From Pontiella sp. (GTDB lineage Bacteria; Verrucomicrobiota; Kiritimatiellia; Kiritimatiellales; Pontiellaceae): a stretch of 8,463 nucleotides of DNA. The notes beneath the pieces are model-generated. The model ran no database searches, was not told the origin of the DNA, and worked only from the letters and a program-made list of their open reading frames with translations. This document shows, piece by piece, positions 1 to 6,007 of the stretch. The DNA lies in NCBI GenBank assembly GCA_029935255.1, contig JAOZKS010000100.1:1-8463 (forward strand), written 5' to 3'. Made by a program: the position numbers and the translations under genes. Numbering within the stretch: position 1 is the stretch's first letter; every line of letters begins with the position of its first letter.

Positions 1-613
1 CCTGCGTGGAGGCGCCCATGCCGAAGGTGATCATGGTGGTGGTCATGTGGACGAGTTTTTCAGCCACGGTGCAGCCTGCCGGAACCAGCTCCATACCCCA
101 GAGCGAAAGGCCGTTGGCCATGTTTTCGGGGGAGTAGATTTTGTCGAGGGCGAAATACCAGATGCAGATATCGAGCAAGCCGAAGCCGACTACGACCAGG
201 CCCATTACCGCGCCGGAGCGGAAGGCCACCTGCAGCCCGCGATTGAGGCCTTCCGAGCAGCCCTGCGCGGTGCGCGAAGAGGCGGCGGTGGCGGTCTTCA
301 TGCCGATGAAGCCGCAGAGGCCGGAGAAGAAGCCGCCCGTCAAAAAGGCGATCGGGACAAAGGGGTTCTGGATGCCGGCGAGCGCCAGCCCTTGGAGGAT
401 AACCAGCAGCACGATGAATACAATGATGACCACCTTGTACTGGCGCATCAGATAGGCCATTGCGCCGTCGCGGACGTATCCGGCAATTTCGACCATGGTT
501 TCGTTGCCTTCGGGGGCTGACATCATTTTCTTGTAGAAATAGACGGCAAATCCAAGCGCGAAGATGGAGGCGATCGGCGCAATCCACCAGATAGACGTAA
601 TTACAGTATGCAT
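1..613 (-). CDS. hppA: Membrane-bound pyrophosphatase, second paralogue (N-terminal 204 residues, cut by window edge)
   Basis: This gene encodes an ion-pumping inner-membrane pyrophosphatase, which couples PPi hydrolysis to export of Na+ and/or H+. Only residues 1-204 lie in the window; the frame is open to the left edge. Family signatures seen are YVRDGAMAYLMRQYKVV (46-62), FIGMKTATAASSRTA (102-116), FRSGAVMGLVVVGFGLLD (131-148) and FGMGAST (197-203), with about four hydrophobic spans. The catalytic loops would lie beyond the edge. It differs clearly from the complete paralogue at 1571-3643 and resembles the Bacteroides type. T92, F96 and D148 sit where I recall the signature of the dual Na+/H+ pump of Bacteroides vulgatus; the complete paralogue has V, A and G there. 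The ATG at 613 is preceded by AGGAGT at 7 nt spacing. Family assignment is firm; ion specificity is inferred from memory of the family. Confidence 0.93.
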   Translation of the reverse strand, partial: MHTVITSIWWIAPIASIFALGFAVYFYKKMMSAPEGNETMVEIAGYVRDGAMAYLMRQYKVVIIVFIVLLVILQGLALAGIQNPFVPIAFLTGGFFSGLCGFIGMKTATAASSRTAQGCSEGLNRGLQVAFRSGAVMGLVVVGFGLLDICIWYFALDKIYSPENMANGLSLWGMELVPAGCTVAEKLVHMTTTMITFGMGASTQ

Positions 614-620
614 ATAATAT

Positions 621-626
621 ACTCCT
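621..626 (-). promoter_or_regulatory. Ribosome binding site of the partial hppA paralogue
   Basis: AGGAGT on the minus strand lies 7 nt before the ATG at 613. It fixes the start of a gene whose reading frame is otherwise open only to the window edge. Confidence 0.75.
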
Positions 627-691
627 AGTTTAAGGCATTTGAGTCGAGTGGCTTAGATGGGTAACACCTTCTGTTTCGAAGAAGCAGATGG

Positions 692-721
692 ACTATACAT
701 TAGGGTCGTTTGTTGAATCAA
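692..721 (-). promoter_or_regulatory. Putative sigma-70-type promoter for the partial hppA paralogue
   Basis: On the minus strand TTGATT (716-721, 4/6 match to the -35 consensus) is separated by 18 nt from TATAGT (692-697, 5/6 match to -10). It would give a leader of about 70 nt before the ATG at 613. It lies in the 173-bp gap after the 260-residue gene, so the second pyrophosphatase can probably be expressed independently of the first. I see no convincing terminator in this gap, so read-through from the upstream operon is also possible. Confidence 0.45.
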
Positions 722-786
722 ATCTTTTATGCGCCGCCGCAAGATTGGATTTGCGCATGCTGGCAAGCGGTCCCGTCCAACAAAAG

Positions 787-1569
787 CTACATGGTTCGCC
801 AAAACTTAAGATTCATGGCCTCGATGGTCGCATGGCTTGGTAGGGGGTAGAATATGTTTTCCGCTTTTGAGGAAAAGGAGAAACCGTGTTTTAGCAGGCG
901 GTAGGAAATCGTATCGATGTTGCTGTCCAGAGCAAGGCCCTTGTTCTTCTTTGCTGGATAGGCGGTCAGCACGTGGAAGGCATCCCGGATCGTGGAGGGA
1001 TGCAGGGCGGTGATTGGCGAGGGCCTGAAGGGGTTCTTTTCGAACTCTTCGAGAAACTCCAGCAGATCGATATCGAGCTGGGTGTAGAACTGTTTCGGGG
1101 CGCTTTTGTGGTTGTCCGGGTCGGTAATATAGGCCCCAAACTCCGCTGGGGGGCATTTTGACATGACCAACATGCGCATCGGCGCAATTTCGGCATAGAT
1201 CCGGATCGACTCTTCGCCTTTCGAGTCGTGCGCGCCTTTTTCGAGACCGATGCAATGCCCCTCCTCGGTCGAGATGTACAGCTTTCCAATCGCAGAAAAG
1301 TCGACGTGTTCCAGCACTCGGTAGGACGCAATAAACTTGGTTGCTTTGGGGCGCCCGTCGGAGTGGGGAACCATGTCGTTGAGGATGTTTTCAATGTCGA
1401 AGAAGTCGTTCCGGAAGCCCGGATCCACCTCCACGAAAATCACCTTTCCGGAATAGTGCCTGCTGGAGCCGGAGGTATAGTGCCGGGCAAACATTTCGGG
1501 GTCGTACTGCGAGGCAATCAAGGTCGTGTTGGGATAAAGCACCATGTACATTCGGTTTTCGTAGTTCAT
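787..1569 (-). CDS. Unrecognised 260-residue soluble protein coupled to hppA
   Basis: I do not recognise a family. The product starts MNYENRMYMVLYPNTTLIAS and has no signal peptide or membrane span, so it is probably cytoplasmic. The N-terminal half alternates short beta-like hydrophobic stretches (MYMVLYP 7-13, KVIFVEVDP 42-50, KFIASYRVLEHV 78-89, KLYIST 96-101, IRIYAEIAPMRMLVMS 122-137) with polar loops. The C-terminal half looks helical, with an acidic segment IDLLEFLEEFEKNPF (167-181) followed by PITALHPSTIRDAFHVL (185-201). No nucleotide-binding or catalytic motif stands out. The ATG at 1569 lies one base after the TAA of the complete hppA (TAA-A-ATG), and a GGGGG run inside the hppA end can serve as its ribosome site, so translation is probably coupled. 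An in-frame start at 1605 is possible but lies inside hppA and is less likely. A role linked to the pumps is inferred from position alone. Confidence 0.85.
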   Translation of the reverse strand: MNYENRMYMVLYPNTTLIASQYDPEMFARHYTSGSSRHYSGKVIFVEVDPGFRNDFFDIENILNDMVPHSDGRPKATKFIASYRVLEHVDFSAIGKLYISTEEGHCIGLEKGAHDSKGEESIRIYAEIAPMRMLVMSKCPPAEFGAYITDPDNHKSAPKQFYTQLDIDLLEFLEEFEKNPFRPSPITALHPSTIRDAFHVLTAYPAKKNKGLALDSNIDTISYRLLKHGFSFSSKAENIFYPLPSHATIEAMNLKFWRTM

Positions 1570-1570
1570 T

Positions 1571-3643
1571 TTACAGCCCCCAGAAGAGTTTAAGCATTGG
1601 AGCAATCACCAGCGAGATGATGGCCATGAGTTTGATCAGGATATTGAGCGAAGGCCCGGCGGTATCCTTGAAGGGATCTCCCACGGTATCGCCGACGACT
1701 GCCGCCTTGTGAGCCTCCGACCCCTTGCCTTGGCTCGCGCCGCCTTCGATCATCTTTTTTGCGTTGTCCCATGCGCCGCCGGCGTTCGACATGAAGATGG
1801 CCAGAACCACCCCGGATGCAGTCACGCCGATCAAGGTTCCCGCCAGCATTTTCGGTCCGCCAATAAAGCCGACCAGAACCGGGCTCAGCACCGCGATCAC
1901 CCCGGGGAGAATCATACCCTTCAGCGCCGACGCGGTGGAAATGTCGACACACCGCTTGTAGTCCGGTTGCTCGGTATTCTTTAGGATGCCCGGTTTTTCC
2001 CGAAACTGTCTGCGCACCTCTTCGATCATGGCAAAGGCGGCCTCGCCGACGGCGTTCATGGCCATGGAGGAGAAGAGGTAGGGCAGAACCGCCCCCAGAA
2101 GAACCCCGGAAATGACCCGTGGATTCATCAGATCGATCGTTCCCACACCCACTTGCTGCCGGAATGCCGAGAACAGGATGATGGAGGTCAGGGCGGCCGA
2201 ACCGATGGCAAACCCCTTTCCAATGGCGGCGGTGGTGTTGCCCACGGCATCCAGCTCGTCCGTAATACCCCGCACCTTCGGGGGGAATTCCGACATTTCC
2301 GCAAGCCCGCCGGCATTGTCGGCAATGGGCCCATAGGCATCGACCGCCAGTTGGACCCCGAGGGTCATCAACATGCCGAGAGCGGCTATGGCAATCCCGT
2401 ACAGCCCGGCAAACGCGTGGCTCGAAAGTATGGTTGCCACGATGATGGCAATCGGAATAAAGGCCGAGGCCATGCCCACGCCCATTCCCGTGATCAGGGT
2501 TGTGGCCGCGCCGGTTTCGCAGGATTTAACAATCTTGTTCACCGGCTTGGTGTTCGTGCCGGTATAGTATTCCGTGATCATCCCGATCAGAGCGCCGGCC
2601 ACCATGCCCAGTACGGAGGAACCAAACACGCTGAGCCAACCGATCCCGCCGTCGGCCTCGCCGCGCCCCAAAAAGAAATAGCTCAGAACCAACGAGAAGA
2701 TCGCCGCAATACCGGCCGCACCAAAGGTTCCCTTGTTCAGCGCCGCCTGCGCCGACTTCCCTTCTTTCACCTGTACCAGCCCCACGCCGGCTATGGCCGC
2801 AACGATGCCGGCCACCGCCAGAAGCAACGGGAAGACCACCAGTTTCAGCCGAAAGGCATCGCCCGCCGCAAGGCTGGCCCCGAGAACCATGGCTCCGATA
2901 ATCGAACCCACGTAGGACTCGAAAAGGTCTGCCCCCATACCGGCGACATCCCCCACATTGTCGCCCACGTTGTCGGCAATCGTGGCGGGGTTTCGGGGAT
3001 CGTCTTCGGGGATTTCCGCCTCGACCTTTCCGACCAGGTCCGCACCCACATCGGCCGCCTTGGTAAAGATACCGCCGCCCACCCGGGCAAACAGCGCCAT
3101 CGAACTTGCCCCGAGGCTAAATCCGCTAACAATGGGCAGAACCTGCTCGGTAAGAGCTTCAATCGAGGAACCAAACGCCAGCATTCCAGGAAGCAGCAGG
3201 ACAAAAAAACCGAGCATGGCCAGCCCGACCACACTCATTCCCATAATGCTTCCCCCCGTAAATGCCACCTTGAGCGCGGGAATCAAACCGCCTTGGGCGG
3301 CTTCGGTGGTTCGGGTATTGGCCGCCGTGGCCACCTTCATTCCGATAAACCCTGCGAGGGCGGAGGCCATGGCCCCCACCACGAAGGCCACGGCCTGGTA
3401 TCGCAATACGCCCTGATTGGCCAAGGCAAGGAATGCCGCCACCAAAAGAACAAAAGGCACCAGCACCTTGTACTCCCTCGCCAGAAACGCCATCGCTCCC
3501 TCGGCAACAAAGCCCCCGATTTCTTTGAGCTTTTTATTCTCGACCGGCTGATTGAAAATCCATCTTGTTTTTGTCGCCGCGTAGCCCAGCGCAAGCAAAC
3601 TGCCTCCGGCCACAATCAGTAAGGTCCAACCCAAGGTACTCAT
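1571..3643 (-). CDS. hppA: K+-dependent membrane-bound pyrophosphatase, probable Na+-pumping type (complete, 690 aa)
   Basis: This is an inner-membrane pump that hydrolyses PPi to two phosphates and drives cation export. It has full family length with many hydrophobic spans. Motifs seen: EGAMAFLAREYKV (48-60), the substrate loop GGGIFTKAADVGADLVGKVE (189-208), DDPRNPATIADNVGDNVGD (214-232), DAYGPIADNAGGLAEMS (435-451) and DTVGDPFKDTAGPS (652-665). A472 and G475 in GNTTAAIGKG mark the K+-dependent subfamily (K+-independent enzymes have Lys at the first position). E242 in GADLFESY is the glutamate position of Na+-pumping members, although some related H+ pumps share it, so Na+ transport is likely rather than certain. 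Of two ATGs, the one at 3643 has GAGG at 8 nt spacing while the one at 3649 has only 2 nt, so 3643 is preferred. It is the first gene of a two-gene unit with the 260-residue protein. Confidence 0.97.
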   Translation of the reverse strand: MSTLGWTLLIVAGGSLLALGYAATKTRWIFNQPVENKKLKEIGGFVAEGAMAFLAREYKVLVPFVLLVAAFLALANQGVLRYQAVAFVVGAMASALAGFIGMKVATAANTRTTEAAQGGLIPALKVAFTGGSIMGMSVVGLAMLGFFVLLLPGMLAFGSSIEALTEQVLPIVSGFSLGASSMALFARVGGGIFTKAADVGADLVGKVEAEIPEDDPRNPATIADNVGDNVGDVAGMGADLFESYVGSIIGAMVLGASLAAGDAFRLKLVVFPLLLAVAGIVAAIAGVGLVQVKEGKSAQAALNKGTFGAAGIAAIFSLVLSYFFLGRGEADGGIGWLSVFGSSVLGMVAGALIGMITEYYTGTNTKPVNKIVKSCETGAATTLITGMGVGMASAFIPIAIIVATILSSHAFAGLYGIAIAALGMLMTLGVQLAVDAYGPIADNAGGLAEMSEFPPKVRGITDELDAVGNTTAAIGKGFAIGSAALTSIILFSAFRQQVGVGTIDLMNPRVISGVLLGAVLPYLFSSMAMNAVGEAAFAMIEEVRRQFREKPGILKNTEQPDYKRCVDISTASALKGMILPGVIAVLSPVLVGFIGGPKMLAGTLIGVTASGVVLAIFMSNAGGAWDNAKKMIEGGASQGKGSEAHKAAVVGDTVGDPFKDTAGPSLNILIKLMAIISLVIAPMLKLFWGL

Positions 3644-3683
3644 CAGCATTTCCTCAATTATCTTTTACAACTCAATAGGACTA

Positions 3684-3713
3684 TTTATGGATCATGTTTC
3701 TTATGTATGCCAA
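3684..3713 (-). promoter_or_regulatory. Putative promoter for hppA and the coupled unknown gene
   Basis: On the minus strand TTGGCA (3708-3713, 5/6 match to -35) is followed after 18 nt by CATAAA (3684-3689, 4/6 match to -10). The implied leader is about 35 nt. The site lies in the divergent gap between hppA and the nitroreductase gene. The -10 is weak, so confidence is modest. I found no comparably good promoter for the plus-strand gene in this gap. Confidence 0.3.
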
Positions 3714-3769
3714 CAAAATAATGGGAAATCACCTCGCGTGGAGTTCAGGTCTGGCCTAGTTTCCAACCC

Positions 3770-4312
3770 ATGGGAAACGGATCATTCATCCACTTGGTGA
3801 AGCAGCGAACGAGCTGCCGCTCCTACGAGCCGCGGCCGGTCCCCCGGGAATCGTTGGAGCTGATGCTTGAGGCGGCGCGGTTGGCGCCGTCGGCCTGCAA
3901 CAAGCAACCGTGGCGCTTTGCGGTGGTGGAGGCCGAGGAAACCCGCATGCGGCTGATCCATGAGGCCTTCCTTGCCGGAATCCCTATGACGTGGGCGGAG
4001 GATGCCGGGGCGATCATTGCGCTGGGCATGGAAAAGTCGGCCTTCACCCATACGATTGCCCCAAAGATATCCGGCGTGGATTATCCGTTGCTCGATCTAG
4101 GTATCGCGGGAGAGCATCTTGTGCTCCAGGCCGAGGAGCTGGGATTGGGCACCTGTTGGATCGGATGGATTAAGCCGAAGGAGATCCGAAAGATTGTGGA
4201 CTGGCCGCGCCGGATCGAACCCGTCGGCCTTATCACGGTGGGCTGGCCGGTTTCCGGCGATCGGAAAATACGCCCGCGCCTCGCTCCCGAAATGATCACC
4301 AAATGGATATAG
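3770..4312 (+). CDS. Nitroreductase-family flavoprotein (180 aa)
   Basis: This is a small cytoplasmic FMN-dependent oxidoreductase of the nitroreductase superfamily, whose members use NAD(P)H to reduce varied electron acceptors; the substrate cannot be told here. Evidence is the N-terminal FMN-binding signature with RTSCRSYEPRPVP (13-25), then LMLEAARLAPSACNKQPWRF (31-50), and the C-terminal DLGIAGEHLVLQAEELGLG (109-127) followed by TCWIGW, the usual second flavin-contact region, and a terminal LITVGWP (154-160). The length is at the short end of the family. The ATG at 3770 is the only reasonable start: the same frame has a stop at 3719 and no ATG or GTG between. No purine-rich ribosome site precedes it. 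The AEC permease gene follows after about 48 nt on the same strand, so the two may be co-transcribed. Confidence 0.92.
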   Translation: MGNGSFIHLVKQRTSCRSYEPRPVPRESLELMLEAARLAPSACNKQPWRFAVVEAEETRMRLIHEAFLAGIPMTWAEDAGAIIALGMEKSAFTHTIAPKISGVDYPLLDLGIAGEHLVLQAEELGLGTCWIGWIKPKEIRKIVDWPRRIEPVGLITVGWPVSGDRKIRPRLAPEMITKWI

Positions 4313-4360
4313 GCAGTTCGGGGCTTGTTCCTTGGATCGGATTTCCCCAATAGTATGCAC

Positions 4361-5362
4361 ATGGATTTCTTAAGGGTAATGGATGTTTTGGTAATCTGCG
4401 TTCCGGTATTCGCCGTGCTGGGGCTTGGGAAATGGCTGGGAATCAAGGGCAGAATCAAAGAAGAGCATTGTTCGTTTATCAATTGGCTGGTCTACACATT
4501 TTCCCTGCCGGCGCTGATCTTCAACGAGGTTGCAAAGCAGCGGTTCGATTCCTTTCTTGATCCGGCTCTGCTCCTGATGCCGCTCATCGGGCTGGTTGCC
4601 GTGATGGTGCTCACCATGCTCATTGCCAAGATCAATGGCTTCAAGGGCGGTTTTGCCGCTGCGTTTGTGTTCGGCACGTTTTGGCCGAATGCAACCTATA
4701 TTGGTCTTCCGCTTTGCCAGAATGCATTTGGTTCCGAGGGGTTGGCCAAAGCGGCGAGCTATAATGGGTTCGTCCTGCCGTTCGTCATTTTGTTCGGCTA
4801 TTTGGTGATTGGGTTCTACGGGGCGGGTTCGGGCGATGTAAAGATCGGCGAGCGAATCAAGAAAGCCTTTTTGAACCCCATCCTGCTCTCTGCCGTGGCA
4901 GGGGTTGGCGTGGCGATTTTGGCGGAGCAGTTCCGCAGCACCGACGGATCGCTCAATCTTCCAAGGGTTGCAATCGAATCGGCGAGTCTGTTGGGATCGT
5001 TTTTGAAGTTGGTCGGAGGGATGGGTTTGCCGCTGGCACTGCTCTCCATCGGGGCCTCGCTTAAGTGGGAGAAAACCCGCTCGCACCTGGGCGCACTCGG
5101 CTGGACGGTTGCTTCCAAGTTGATCTTGCATCCTTTGCTCACGATCGTACTGATCCTATGGCTCTGTCCGGAAGCCTCTCCGGTGACCTTGGGGGTTGCC
5201 GTGATGCTGGCAGGAGCCCCCAGTGCGGTGGCGATGTATGTGATTAGCTGCCAGCTTGGGGTCGAACGCGGGTTTGTCTCGTCGGTTCTGGTGCTAAGCA
5301 CCGTGCTGAGTATTTTCACACTCCCGGTCTGGATCTATATCGTGAAAGGCTTCGGCGGCTGA
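4361..5362 (+). CDS. AEC-family (auxin efflux carrier type) permease
   Basis: This is an inner-membrane secondary transporter of the AEC family, whose bacterial members export or exchange organic acids or other small metabolites; the substrate is not identifiable. The 333-residue product has about ten hydrophobic segments in two halves separated by a polar stretch (residues 153-170). Family-like features are the N-terminal VPVFAVLGLGKWLG (14-27), FINWLVYTFSLPALIF (39-54), GTFWPNATYIGLPL (105-118), the membrane segment LPLALLSIGASL (223-234), and MLAGAPSAVAMYV (282-294) near the end. The start is uncertain: ATGs occur at 4355, 4361 and 4379, none with a good ribosome site. The one at 4361 gives an N-terminus like other AEC proteins; a TTG at 4325 is possible but unlikely. 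It converges on the PAS gene with a 15-nt gap and no visible terminator. Confidence 0.9.
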   Translation: MDFLRVMDVLVICVPVFAVLGLGKWLGIKGRIKEEHCSFINWLVYTFSLPALIFNEVAKQRFDSFLDPALLLMPLIGLVAVMVLTMLIAKINGFKGGFAAAFVFGTFWPNATYIGLPLCQNAFGSEGLAKAASYNGFVLPFVILFGYLVIGFYGAGSGDVKIGERIKKAFLNPILLSAVAGVGVAILAEQFRSTDGSLNLPRVAIESASLLGSFLKLVGGMGLPLALLSIGASLKWEKTRSHLGALGWTVASKLILHPLLTIVLILWLCPEASPVTLGVAVMLAGAPSAVAMYVISCQLGVERGFVSSVLVLSTVLSIFTLPVWIYIVKGFGG

Positions 5363-5377
5363 GTCTGCCAAGGCCGG

Positions 5378-5824
5378 TCAGGCCGGTTGCGGTTCGATGC
5401 CAATGTCGATGCAATAGAATTCCGGGGTGGTTGCGTGATCCCACTGAAACATAAGATGACCGGAGAATACGGTGATATATTCACCGTTGCGCTGGATCAG
5501 GTCGCAGGCGGAGGCATCGGGCGTTCTTCCCGTTTTATATGCCGTTGAGATCAGATCGCGCGCAAACCCTCGTAGTTCCTGCGGGAGGAGCAGATCGAAC
5601 AGGTCTTTGTTGACCGCTGCGGATTCGCTGTAGCCATAGAGGTGGGCGGACGGGGTATTCCAGTAGAAAATTTTTCCAAAGGCATTATAGCCCTGAACCG
5701 CCAGATCGGGATTTCCAGCCACCATCTCGAAAAACGATGTCCGAGTTTCATATTCCCCGGCCCGCGCGGCGGAACAAATGGTATCGACAAGTTTTTTGGC
5801 ATCGGCATAGATCATCTTTTTCAT
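5378..5824 (-). CDS. Stand-alone PAS-domain protein (148 aa)
   Basis: A single PAS sensory domain fills residues about 30-145, with no kinase, GGDEF, HTH or other output domain. The core reads FFEMVAGNPDLAVQGYNAFG (31-50), then KIFYWNTPSAHLYGYS (51-66), matching the common PAS pattern of an incoming signal region followed by 'N-x-x-x-x-x-l-y-G-Y-s', and ends in beta strands GEYITVFSGHLMF (114-126) and FYCIDIGIEP (136-145). The N-terminal 25 residues look helical and could dimerise. Such lone PAS proteins may bind a small ligand or partner; the function here is unknown. The start at 5824 has AGAGG at 6 nt spacing; the ATG at 5830 directly abuts the same ribosome site, and a far upstream ATG at 5905 overlaps the promoter. 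It is divergent from the Gfo/Idh gene and convergent with the permease. Confidence 0.85.
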   Translation of the reverse strand: MKKMIYADAKKLVDTICSAARAGEYETRTSFFEMVAGNPDLAVQGYNAFGKIFYWNTPSAHLYGYSESAAVNKDLFDLLLPQELRGFARDLISTAYKTGRTPDASACDLIQRNGEYITVFSGHLMFQWDHATTPEFYCIDIGIEPQPA

Positions 5825-5849
5825 CGGCATCCTCTTTGAACGAATATAA

Positions 5850-5878
5850 GTAATAGCGTTATGTTCTTGAAAGGTCAA
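5850..5878 (-). promoter_or_regulatory. Putative sigma-70-type promoter for the PAS-domain gene
   Basis: On the minus strand TTGACC (5873-5878, 5/6 match) lies exactly 17 nt from TATTAC (5850-5855, 4/6 match). Transcription would start near 5843, about 20 nt before the start codon at 5824. This is the best-looking promoter in the window by spacing. It also argues against a gene start at 5905, which would place the promoter inside the coding region. Confidence 0.5.
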
Positions 5879-5890
5879 AATCTTTTTCGG

Positions 5891-5908
5891 CCTATGAAAG
5901 TACATAGG
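5891..5908. promoter_or_regulatory. Perfect inverted repeat, candidate operator between divergent genes
   Basis: CCTATG (5891-5896) and CATAGG (5903-5908) are exact reverse complements around the 6-nt centre AAAGTA. A second, outer pair CGGCC (5889-5893) and GGCCG (5914-5918) partly overlaps it. The centre lies about 56 nt upstream of the predicted PAS transcription start, just beyond its -35 box, and in the upstream region of the Gfo/Idh gene. That is where an activator or shared regulator would bind. No regulator gene is adjacent in the window. Confidence 0.35.
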
Positions 5909-5969
5909 ATTAACGGCCGTAAAACACGGAGTACATATTGCATACGGGAGGACTTGCCTTGAGGCGGGG

Positions 5970-5991
5970 GCTTCCTCATCCTTTCGGAAGC
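5970..5991 (+). promoter_or_regulatory. Small stem-loop in the leader just before the Gfo/Idh ribosome site
   Basis: GCTTCC (5970-5975) and GGAAGC (5986-5991) form a perfect 6-bp stem with a 10-nt loop. The AAGGAG ribosome site begins 4 nt later at 5996. No U-tract follows, so it is not an intrinsic terminator. It might influence translation initiation or be chance; the stem is short. Confidence 0.25.
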
Positions 5992-6007
5992 TGAAAAGGA
6001 GATGACT

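Noticed and set aside
47..587. Open frames on both strands over the partial pyrophosphatase (47-520 plus, 60-587 minus)
   Set aside because: The frame at 1-613 minus encodes unmistakable pyrophosphatase sequence; the others are out of frame and composition-driven.
671..687. Short stem CTGTTTC-GAA-GAAGCAG in the leader of the partial hppA
   Set aside because: In the minus-strand RNA that would carry it, the fourth pair is a C-A mismatch, so the stem is weak.
729..758. ATGCGC/GCGCAT inverted repeat after the 260-residue gene as a terminator
   Set aside because: The 6-bp stem has an 18-nt loop and no U-tract in the minus-strand transcript, so it does not meet intrinsic-terminator criteria.
1228..1593. 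Open frame opposite the 260-residue gene
   Set aside because: The minus-strand frame is longer, tightly coupled to hppA and has normal protein composition. The antisense frame has no ribosome site and no recognisable content.
2153..3622. A 489-codon open frame on the plus strand opposite hppA
   Set aside because: It lies wholly antisense to a full-length, motif-complete pyrophosphatase, and its translation is low-complexity (rich in H, G, R, Q) with no family features. It is a by-product of GC-rich codon use.
3650..3769. Promoter for the nitroreductase gene (TTTACA at 3664-3669 and nearby AT-rich stretches)
   Set aside because: No -10-like hexamer with more than three matches lies at acceptable spacing, so no call is made.
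4370..5131. 253-codon open frame opposite the permease
   Set aside because: The plus strand encodes a clear AEC permease; the antisense translation is Q/R/H-rich and non-globular.
5372..5387. Direct repeat GGCCGGT-CA-GGCCGGT at the end of the PAS gene
   Set aside because: Only two copies of 7 bp within coding sequence and the stop, with no further copies seen; likely chance.
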